From RYN-230 sp963713815 (lineage in GTDB: Bacteria; Actinomycetota; Actinomycetes; Streptosporangiales; Streptosporangiaceae): a stretch of DNA of 64,000 bases. The translations under genes were made by a program, and so were the position numbers. Under the pieces are notes generated by a model. That model was given only the letters and a program-made list of their open reading frames with translations. It searched no databases and was not told the DNA's origin. Location of the stretch: assembly GCA_963713815.1 (NCBI GenBank), contig CAVQNH010000002.1:21260-85259 (forward strand), in the 5' to 3' direction. Shown here piece by piece: positions 24,838 through 31,872 of this stretch; within the stretch, counting starts at the first letter, position 1, and every line of letters starts with the position of its first letter.

Positions 24838-27018
24838 ATGAGGGACCCGAACGACACCAGGGACATCGGTCCGCGGATCGGTTCCCCACTGTGGAACTAC
24901 ATCACCGCCATCACGGTGGCGGGTCTCGGTGCTCTCCTGGTCGCAGTGCGTGGCCTGCCCGGCTCCGGGGCGGCGGAACTGCTGGAGCAGCCACTGCTCT
25001 GGGTCCTCGCCGCCCTGGCCCTCCTCGGGGAGCTCAAGCGCATCGTGACGCCGGGCAAATCCGGGCCCGACGCCGGGGCCGTCTCGGTGACGTTCTGCTT
25101 CGCCGCGCTGCTCTACTGGGGCTTCCCGGTTGCCGCGCTGCTCCGGGCGGTCACCACGCTCGTCGTCGCGCTGTCCGCGCGGCGGGCGGTCTTCCGGGCG
25201 GCGTTCAACGCCGCCCAGCTCACCCTGAGCCTGGCCGCCGCGGTGGCGGTGCTGGCCGTGGCCGGCATCCACCCGTCCGTGGCCCGGCCCTGGGTCCCGT
25301 CCGGGACCCAGCTGGGTGCCGTCGGCCTGGCCGCAGCCGCCTACTTCGCCTGCAACTACGTGCTGGTCGGCGTGGCCGCGGCGCTGCACGGCCGGGCACC
25401 GGTCCTGGCCACGCTGCGCAAGGACCTGCCCTACCAGGCGTTCGTCACCCTGGCGCTGCTGTCCGCGGCGCCGCTGGTGGTCGTGGTCATGAACCGCTCC
25501 GTCCTGATGCTGCTGCTGTTCCTGCTGCCGGTCAGCGCGATCTACGCCAACGCGGCCATGTCGCTCAACCGCGAGTACCAGGCGCTGCACGACCATCTGA
25601 CCGGCCTGCCGAACCGCACCCTGCTGCTGCGCCGGACGGCCGAGGCCCTGACCGAGGCCGGGCGCACCGGGGCCAAGTGCGGCTTCCTGCTGCTGGACCT
25701 GGACCGGTTCAAGGAGGTCAACGACACGCTCGGGCACCTGCTCGGGGACGGGCTGCTCCAGGTGATCGCCTACCGGCTGGCCCGCAGCGTGCGGCCGGGT
25801 GACGTGGTCGCCCGGCTCGGCGGGGACGAGTTCGCGGTGCTGCTGCCCGCGGTGCGGGCCATCGGCGTGGCCACCGAGGTGGCCGCGCGGCTGCGCGCCG
25901 CGCTGGCCGAGCCGGTGCGCCTGGAGGGCATGTCATTCGAGATCGAGGCCAGCGTGGGCATCGCGCTGTACCCGGACGACGGGTGCACGGTGGAGGTGCT
26001 CCTGCAGCGGGCGGACGTGGCCATGTACCTGGCCAAGGAGCGGCGTACCGGGGTGGAGACCTATGCGGCGCGCGCGGACCGCTACTCCCCGGCGCGGCTG
26101 TCCCTCCTCGGTGACCTGCGCCGCGGCATCGACCAGGGTGAGTTCGAGCTGTACTTCCAGCCCAAGGTGTTCCTGGCCACCGGCCGGACCGCCGGCATGG
26201 AGGCGCTGCTGCGCTGGCGGCACCCGGAACGCGGGCTGATCGGGCCGGGCGAGTTCATCCCGCTGGCCGAGCAGTCCTTCCTGATGCGCGACCTGACCGC
26301 GCACGTGGTGCAGCTCGCGCTCAGCCAGGCGTCGGCCTGGCGGCGCAGCGGGCTGGCGGCGCAGCTGTCGGTCAACGTCTCGCGCCGCGACCTGCTGGAC
26401 GGCAGTCTGGCCGCCACGATCGAGCGCGAGCTTGCCGGGCAGGGCCTGCCCCCCGCCGTCCTGCTGCTCGAGATCAGCGAGCGGGCGCTGACCCGGGAGG
26501 CGGCCGACATCGCCGGCGGCCTGAGCGCGCTGCGCACGCTCGGCATCGAGCTCAGCGTGGACGACTTCATGACCGGCTTCACGTCGGTGGGCCGCCTGAA
26601 GGAAATGTCCGTCGGCGAGGTCAAGATCGACCCGTCGTTCGTGGCCGCGGTGGCCAGCAACCCGGACACCAAGCTGATCGTGCGCTCGGCCGTGGACCTG
26701 CTGCGCGGGCTCGGCATCCGCTCGGTGGCCGAGGGGGTCGAGTCGCCGCAGGTCGCGGACATCCTGCAGGCCATGGGCTGTGACGCGGCCCAGGGCTGGC
26801 AGTTCAGCCGGCCGCTCAACGCCGCCGCCGCCACGACGTGGCTGGCGCACCGGCGCACGGTCCCGGTCGCCAGTCCGGGCGCCGGCGCGGCCGCGGGCGT
26901 CCCGGCGCCCGCCGCGGTGGCCGCCCCGGGCCCGCTGCCGGGGTGCCTGCCGGAGGAAACCCGGGCGCCGAGCCCGGTGCCCGGCGACGGCTGCGTGGAC
27001 GCGGCGGCCCGGCCGTAA
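24838..27018 (+). CDS. Membrane-bound GGDEF-EAL protein (c-di-GMP turnover)
   Basis: The 726-residue protein has a membrane domain of about eight segments (residues 19-240), then GGDEF and EAL domains. GGDEF is intact at 328-332 with RPGD five residues upstream (319-322), the RxxD inhibitory site. The EAL motif is at 455-457 (MEALLRW), with the expected partners SVNVS, LEISERAL, SVDDFMTGFTS, VKIDPSF, VAEGVE and QGWQFSRP. Both synthesis and hydrolysis of c-di-GMP therefore look possible. Pro/Ala-rich residues form the tail. The 24648-24837 gap contains a short CTTCGCGAAG palindrome and no gene. Confidence 0.9.
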   Translation: MRDPNDTRDIGPRIGSPLWNYITAITVAGLGALLVAVRGLPGSGAAELLEQPLLWVLAALALLGELKRIVTPGKSGPDAGAVSVTFCFAALLYWGFPVAALLRAVTTLVVALSARRAVFRAAFNAAQLTLSLAAAVAVLAVAGIHPSVARPWVPSGTQLGAVGLAAAAYFACNYVLVGVAAALHGRAPVLATLRKDLPYQAFVTLALLSAAPLVVVVMNRSVLMLLLFLLPVSAIYANAAMSLNREYQALHDHLTGLPNRTLLLRRTAEALTEAGRTGAKCGFLLLDLDRFKEVNDTLGHLLGDGLLQVIAYRLARSVRPGDVVARLGGDEFAVLLPAVRAIGVATEVAARLRAALAEPVRLEGMSFEIEASVGIALYPDDGCTVEVLLQRADVAMYLAKERRTGVETYAARADRYSPARLSLLGDLRRGIDQGEFELYFQPKVFLATGRTAGMEALLRWRHPERGLIGPGEFIPLAEQSFLMRDLTAHVVQLALSQASAWRRSGLAAQLSVNVSRRDLLDGSLAATIERELAGQGLPPAVLLLEISERALTREAADIAGGLSALRTLGIELSVDDFMTGFTSVGRLKEMSVGEVKIDPSFVAAVASNPDTKLIVRSAVDLLRGLGIRSVAEGVESPQVADILQAMGCDAAQGWQFSRPLNAAAATTWLAHRRTVPVASPGAGAAAGVPAPAAVAAPGPLPGCLPEETRAPSPVPGDGCVDAAARP

Positions 27019-27059
27019 ATCCGTCAGCCCGCTCCGGGACCGGCCCTAGGATGGTTTTC

Positions 27060-27353
27060 ATGTCCATCGCCCGCGCCGAAGTGGCCCACCTGGCCCGGCT
27101 GTCGAGACTGGCCCTGACCGACGACGAGCTCGATCACTTCGCGGTCCAGCTCGACCAGATCATCTCGGCCGTGGCGCACGTCCAGGAGGTCGCCGCGGAC
27201 GGTATCCCGCTGACCTCGCACGCGGTCCCGGTGACCAACGTGTTCCGCGACGACGTGGTGGTGCCCACACTGGGCCCGGACAAGGCGCTGGACCAGGCAC
27301 CAGCCGTGGAAGAGCAGCGGTTCCGGGTACCGCGGATCCTGGCGGAGGACTGA
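27060..27353 (+). CDS. gatC: Asp-tRNA(Asn)/Glu-tRNA(Gln) amidotransferase subunit C
   Basis: This 97-residue GatC starts MSIARAEVAHLARLSRLALTDDEL and contains LDQIISAVAHVQEV and the ending VPRILAE, all typical. GatC clamps GatA to GatB. ATG 27060 gives the family-length protein. gatA begins 3 bases after its stop, so the three subunits are made from one message. With gltX and tRNA-Gln in the same window, the complex's role in making Gln-tRNA is clear. Confidence 0.95.
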   Translation: MSIARAEVAHLARLSRLALTDDELDHFAVQLDQIISAVAHVQEVAADGIPLTSHAVPVTNVFRDDVVVPTLGPDKALDQAPAVEEQRFRVPRILAED

Positions 27354-27355
27354 CC

Positions 27356-29032
27356 GTGGACGACGAGACCAGGCCCGGCGGAGCCATGCCCGCCCCGGAT
27401 GGTGCCGGCCAGGACCGGGCCAGCCAGGACCGGGCCAGCCAGGACCGGGCCAGCGAGCTGACCCGGATGACCGCGGCGGAACTCGCCGCGGCGATGACGG
27501 CCGGCCAGGTGTCCGCGCTGGAGGTCACCGATGCCCACCTGGGCCGGATCGATGGTGTCGACGGGCAGCTGCACGCCTTCCTGCACGTCGCGGCGGACAG
27601 CGCCCGCGCCGCCGCCCGCGCGGTGGACGAGCGCCGCGCGGCCGGGGACGTGCTCGGGCCGCTGGCCGGGGTGCCGCTGGCTCTCAAGGACGTGTTCACC
27701 ACCATGGACATGCCCACCACCTGCGGCTCGCGCATCCTCGGCAGCTGGCGGCCGCCGTACGACGCGACCGTGACCCGGCGGCTGCGCCAGGCCGGCGTGG
27801 TGCTGCTGGGCAAGACCAACATGGACGAGTTCGCGATGGGCTCCTCCACCGAGAACTCGGCGTTCGGGCCGTCCCGCAACCCGTGGGACCTGTCCCGGGT
27901 GCCCGGCGGCTCGTCCGGGGGCTCGTCGTCGGCGGTCGCGGGCTTCGAGGCACCCCTGGGTATCGGCACCGACACCGGAGGGTCCATCCGGCAGCCCGCC
28001 GCGGTGTGCGGCATCGTCGGTGTCAAGCCGACCTACGGCGGCTCGTCCCGGTACGGGCTGATCGCGTTCGCGTCGTCGCTGGACACCCCCGGCCCGCTGG
28101 CCCGGACCGTGCTGGACGCGGCGCTGCTGCACGAGGCGATGTCCGGGCACGACCCGTGCGACTCGACCTCGGTGGATGCGCCGGTCCCGCCCGTGGTGGC
28201 CGCGGCCCGGCAGGCGGACGTGAGCGGACTGCGCATCGGGGTAGTCCCGGAGCTGAGCGGCGAGGGGTACCAGCCGGGGGTGCTGGCCCGGTTCACCGAG
28301 GCCGTCGAGCTCCTGGAGTCCCTGGGCGCCAAGATCGTCGAGGTGTCCTGCCCGCACTTCACCTATGCGCTGCCCGCCTACTACCTGATCGCGCCCAGCG
28401 AGTGCTCCTCCAACCTGGCCCGGTTCGACGGCATGCGGTACGGGCTGCGGGTCGGGGACGACGGGACGCACAGCGCCGAGGAGGTCATGTCGCTGACCCG
28501 GGCCGCGGGATTCGGCCCCGAGGTCAAGCGCCGGATCATGCTCGGCACCTACGCGCTGTCGAGCGGCTACTACGACGCCTACTACGGCAAGGCCCAGCAG
28601 GTGCGCACGCTCATCATCCGGGACTTCGAGGCCGCGTTCGAGCAGGTCGATGTCCTGATCTCGCCGACCACCCCGACCACCGCCTTCCCGATCGGCGAAC
28701 GGGCCGACGACCCGATAGCCATGTACCTCGCCGACCTGTGCACGATCCCGTCGAACCTGGCCGGCAACGCGGCGCTGTCGCTGCCGTGCGGGCTGGCGCC
28801 CGAGGACGGGCTGCCCGTGGGGCTGCAGATCATGGCGCCGGTGCTGGCCGACGACCGGGTCTACCGGGTGGCCGCGGCTGTGGAGGCGGCGCTCGCCCAG
28901 CGCCGCGGCGGCCCGTTGCTGGACGCGATCCGCGGGCCCGCCGGGCTGCCCGCCCCCGGTATCGGCGGAAACTGGCGCACCGGCGAGCGGCGCTCCGGGG
29001 ACCGGCGGCCGGAGGGAGCAGCACGTGACTGA
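27356..29032 (+). CDS. gatA: Asp-tRNA(Asn)/Glu-tRNA(Gln) amidotransferase subunit A
   Basis: The 558-residue GatA is the amidase that frees ammonia from glutamine. The Ser-cis-Ser-Lys residues lie in GVPLALKDVFTT (Lys), GGSSGGSSSAV and GTDTGGSIRQPA. The N-terminus is extended by about 37 residues. It contains SQDRA repeats encoded by a 15-bp minisatellite, and the conserved protein begins at LTRMTAAELAAAM. The repeat does not disturb the frame. GTG 27356 follows gatC immediately. The 3' end overlaps the gatB start by 8 bases. Confidence 0.95.
   Translation: MDDETRPGGAMPAPDGAGQDRASQDRASQDRASELTRMTAAELAAAMTAGQVSALEVTDAHLGRIDGVDGQLHAFLHVAADSARAAARAVDERRAAGDVLGPLAGVPLALKDVFTTMDMPTTCGSRILGSWRPPYDATVTRRLRQAGVVLLGKTNMDEFAMGSSTENSAFGPSRNPWDLSRVPGGSSGGSSSAVAGFEAPLGIGTDTGGSIRQPAAVCGIVGVKPTYGGSSRYGLIAFASSLDTPGPLARTVLDAALLHEAMSGHDPCDSTSVDAPVPPVVAAARQADVSGLRIGVVPELSGEGYQPGVLARFTEAVELLESLGAKIVEVSCPHFTYALPAYYLIAPSECSSNLARFDGMRYGLRVGDDGTHSAEEVMSLTRAAGFGPEVKRRIMLGTYALSSGYYDAYYGKAQQVRTLIIRDFEAAFEQVDVLISPTTPTTAFPIGERADDPIAMYLADLCTIPSNLAGNAALSLPCGLAPEDGLPVGLQIMAPVLADDRVYRVAAAVEAALAQRRGGPLLDAIRGPAGLPAPGIGGNWRTGERRSGDRRPEGAARD
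27406..27454. repeat. 15-bp minisatellite in the gatA N-terminal extension
   Basis: CAGCCAGGACCGGGC occurs perfectly at 27421-27435 and 27436-27450, preceded by a one-mismatch copy at 27406-27420. It is the same unit and orientation as the seven-copy array in the sigma-factor gene at 4841, but here it is read in another frame (SQDRA). Confidence 0.92.
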
Positions 29033-30548
29033 GCAGGCGATCATGAATCTGGTCCCCTTCGAGGACGCCGTCTCCCGGTTCGACCCGGTGATCGGCCTGG
29101 AGACCCACGTCGAGCTGGGCACCGCCACCAAGATGTTCTGCGGCTCCCCGGCCCGGTTCGGCGGCGAGCCCAACTCGCTGGTCTGCCCGGTCTGCCTGGG
29201 CCTGCCCGGCTCGCTCCCGGTGATCAACCGGACGGCCATCGAGTACACGATCAAGATCGGGCTGGCGCTGAACTGCACGATCGCCACCACGGCCCGGTTC
29301 GCCCGGAAGAACTACTTCTACCCGGACATGCCGAAGGACTACCAGATCTCGCAGTACGACGAGCCGCTGTGCACCGACGGGTGGCTGGACATCACGGTGC
29401 ACGACCCGGCCTCCGGTGATGAGCCGCGGCCGTTCCGGGTCGAGATCGAGCGGGTCCACCTGGAGGAGGACACCGGCAAGTCCATGCACGTCGGGTCCAC
29501 CGGGCGGATCCACGGCGCGGAGTACTCGCTGGTGGACTACAACCGGGCCGGGATCCCGCTGGTCGAGATCGTCACCAAGCCGGTGGCCGGCACCGGGGCA
29601 CTCGCACCCGAGGTGGCCCGGATCTACGTCGCGGAACTGCGGGACCTGCTGCGCGGCCTCGGCGTGTCCGACGTGCGGATGGAAGAAGGCTCGCTGCGCT
29701 GTGACGTGAACACGTCGCTGGCACCCAGGGGCGCCGCCGAATGGGGCACCCGGACTGAGACCAAGAACGTGAACTCGCTGCGCTCGGTGGAACGTGCGGT
29801 CCGGTCGGAGATCCGGCGGCAGGCCGCGCTGCTGGACGCGGGGCAGCGGGTGGTGCTGGAGACCCGGCACTTCAACGAGGAGACCGGCACCACCTCGGCC
29901 GGCCGGAGCAAGGAAGAGGCACAGGACTACCGCTACTTCCCCGAGCCGGACCTGGTTCCGGTCGCGCCCTCCCGGGACTGGGTGGAGAGCATCCGGGCCC
30001 AGCTGCCCGAGCTGCCCAGCGCCCGGCGGGCCCGGCTGCAGCACGAGTGGGGCCTGTCCGACCTGGACATGGCGGCGCTGCGCAACGCCGGCGCGCTGGA
30101 CCTGGTGGCCGAGACGGTCACGGCGGGCGCGACGCCGGCCGACGCCCGTAAGTGGTGGCTCGGTGAGCTGCTGCGCACGGCGAACAAGTCCGGCCAGGAG
30201 CTCGGCGACCTGCCGATCACGCCCGCCGACGTGGCCCGGGTAGCCCAGCTGGTGGACTCCGGGGCGGTCAACGACCGGCTGGCCCGGGAGGTCATCGACG
30301 GCGTGCTGGCCGGCGAGGGCACGCCGGACGACGTGGTCAAGGGCCGTGGGCTCGCCGTGGTCAGCGACGACGCGGCCCTGACCGCCGCGGTCGACGAGGC
30401 GATCGCCGCCCAGCCGGACGTCGCCCAGAAGATCCGGGACGGCAAGGTCGCCGCGGCCGGCGCCCTGGTCGGCGCGGTGATGAAGGCCACCAGGGGCCAG
30501 GCCGACGCCAGCCGGGTCCAGGAACTCATCCTCGCCCGCCTTAGCTGA
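29025..30548 (+). CDS. gatB: Asp-tRNA(Asn)/Glu-tRNA(Gln) amidotransferase subunit B
   Basis: This 507-residue GatB phosphorylates and binds the misacylated tRNA. Its typical opening is FDPVIGLETHVELGTATKMFC, followed by CPVCLGLPGSLPVIN, RKNYFYPDMPKDYQISQYD, DYNRAGIPLVEIVTKP and KNVNSLRSVERAV. The C-terminal YqeY-like tail has LVGAVMKATRGQAD. GTG 29025 overlaps the gatA stop by 8 bases (GTGACTGA), pointing to translational coupling. Confidence 0.96.
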   Translation: MTEQAIMNLVPFEDAVSRFDPVIGLETHVELGTATKMFCGSPARFGGEPNSLVCPVCLGLPGSLPVINRTAIEYTIKIGLALNCTIATTARFARKNYFYPDMPKDYQISQYDEPLCTDGWLDITVHDPASGDEPRPFRVEIERVHLEEDTGKSMHVGSTGRIHGAEYSLVDYNRAGIPLVEIVTKPVAGTGALAPEVARIYVAELRDLLRGLGVSDVRMEEGSLRCDVNTSLAPRGAAEWGTRTETKNVNSLRSVERAVRSEIRRQAALLDAGQRVVLETRHFNEETGTTSAGRSKEEAQDYRYFPEPDLVPVAPSRDWVESIRAQLPELPSARRARLQHEWGLSDLDMAALRNAGALDLVAETVTAGATPADARKWWLGELLRTANKSGQELGDLPITPADVARVAQLVDSGAVNDRLAREVIDGVLAGEGTPDDVVKGRGLAVVSDDAALTAAVDEAIAAQPDVAQKIRDGKVAAAGALVGAVMKATRGQADASRVQELILARLS

Positions 30549-30557
30549 GCAGCGCTC

Positions 30558-31499
30558 ATGCCGACCGGGCCCGATGCCGGGCTGCCCATGCTGATCTGGG
30601 TGCCGACGGCCGAGGTGGCCGCGGGACTGGACGGGCTGCCCGGTGCCGACGTGGAGGTGGTGGCGCCCGATGGTGCGCCCCTGCCGCCCAGCGCCGGCCG
30701 GGTGGAGTTCTACGTGCCGCCGTTCTTTCCCGGGCCGCCGGGGATCGCGGCGATGGGACAGATGCCGCGGCTGGCCGTGGTGCAGGCACTGACCGCCGGC
30801 GTGGACCGGCTGCTGCCTGGCCTGCCCGCCGGGGTCACCCTCTGCAACGCGCGCGGCGTGCATGACGCGAGCACGGCGGAGTGGGTGGTCGCCGCGATGC
30901 TGGCCGCGCTCCGCGAGTTCCCGCTGTTCGCCCGGGAGCAGGCCGCCGGGCGGTGGAACTATCACTTCACCGACTGCCTGGCGGGCAAGACCGTGCTCAT
31001 CGTGGGGTACGGGTCGATCGGTGCCGCCGTGGAGCGGCGGCTGGCCGGTTTCGAGGTCCGGGTGATCCGGGTGGCCCGGACGGCCCGCCCGGACGTGGCC
31101 ACGGTCAGCGAGCTGCCAGAGCTGCTGCCCCGGGCGGACGTGGTCGTGCTGCTGGCCCCGGTGACCCCCGAGACCATCGGCATGGCCGACGCGGCGTTCC
31201 TGGCCCGGATGAAGGACGGCGCCCTGCTGGTCAACGCGGCCCGCGGCTCGCTGCTGCGCACCGACGCGCTGGTCGCCGAGCTGGGCCGGGGCCGGCTGCG
31301 GGCGGCCCTCGACGTGACCGACCCGGAGCCGCTCCCGCCCGGTCATCCGCTCTGGACGATGCCCGGCGTGTTCATCACCCCGCACGAGGCGGCGTCCACC
31401 CCCGTGTCGGTCACGCGGATGATCAGCCACGTCCGCGACCAGGCGGAGAGATTTCTCAATGGCGCACCGCTGCTGAATGTGATCTCCGGCAGTTACTGA
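30558..31499 (+). CDS. D-isomer-specific 2-hydroxyacid dehydrogenase
   Basis: This 313-residue NAD(P)-dependent dehydrogenase has the Rossmann motif VLIVGYGSIGAAVERRL. The active-site set is Arg in NAARGSLL, Glu in DVTDPEPLPPGHPL and His in FITPHEAAST. It lacks the regulatory domains of SerA, so it more likely reduces a small 2-keto acid such as glyoxylate or hydroxypyruvate. The substrate cannot be assigned. It starts 9 bases after gatB and may share its transcript. Confidence 0.88.
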   Translation: MPTGPDAGLPMLIWVPTAEVAAGLDGLPGADVEVVAPDGAPLPPSAGRVEFYVPPFFPGPPGIAAMGQMPRLAVVQALTAGVDRLLPGLPAGVTLCNARGVHDASTAEWVVAAMLAALREFPLFAREQAAGRWNYHFTDCLAGKTVLIVGYGSIGAAVERRLAGFEVRVIRVARTARPDVATVSELPELLPRADVVVLLAPVTPETIGMADAAFLARMKDGALLVNAARGSLLRTDALVAELGRGRLRAALDVTDPEPLPPGHPLWTMPGVFITPHEAASTPVSVTRMISHVRDQAERFLNGAPLLNVISGSY

Positions 31500-31839
31500 G
31501 AATTCCGCCAGTTACGGAAAGGCTTCCGGCACTTACCCCTGGTCAATGGCATATGGCCGGGTTACGGGCCGCTGAGCAGAGGGAGATGTCTCCCGCTGGA
31601 CGCCCTTCCTCAATCGAAGTGTGACCTAAGGGGCTTAAAGTGAGCTGCATCGTTCACTGGCGATGACCGCGACCAGCCCGCCGGCGGATCCCGCAGCACA
31701 CCATGCGGGCCCCCTGCCCGTCCTGGTGACCGCGGGCCCTAGCTCGGTTGCGCAGGAGTTGTCAGCCTGGCCCACAAGGCGCCGCTGGCGCACACGTGGC
31801 GGCGCGAGCAGCGCAGCAGCGGCACCGGAAGGAGACTCG
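31500..31839 (+). other. Leader region before the second GGDEF-EAL gene
   Basis: This 340-base stretch has no gene I can support. An open frame from ATG 31663 continues into the short ORF below but lacks a ribosome site. The segment 31630-31665 is relatively A+T-rich and may hold a promoter, but I see no clear -35/-10 pair. Confidence 0.3.
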
Positions 31840-31872
31840 GTGCACCCGCAAGCATCGGGTGACTCACGATGA
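31840..31872 (+). CDS. Ten-residue upstream ORF coupled to the GGDEF-EAL gene
   Basis: GGAAGGAG (31827-31834) is followed 5 bases later by GTG 31840 and the peptide MHPQASGDSR. Its TGA overlaps the ATG of the next gene in ATGA. The downstream ATG has no good ribosome site of its own, so the small ORF may load ribosomes for it. It could also be incidental. Confidence 0.35.
   Translation: MHPQASGDSR

Noticed and set aside
28830..31430. An 866-codon minus-strand open frame
   Set aside because: It lies opposite gatA-gatB and the dehydrogenase, all clearly coding on the plus strand; its composition is typical of a shadow frame.
31663..31839. A 69-codon ORF before the second GGDEF-EAL gene
   Set aside because: The ATG has no ribosome site and the peptide is low-complexity; only its last ten codons, with a good GTG start, seem plausible.
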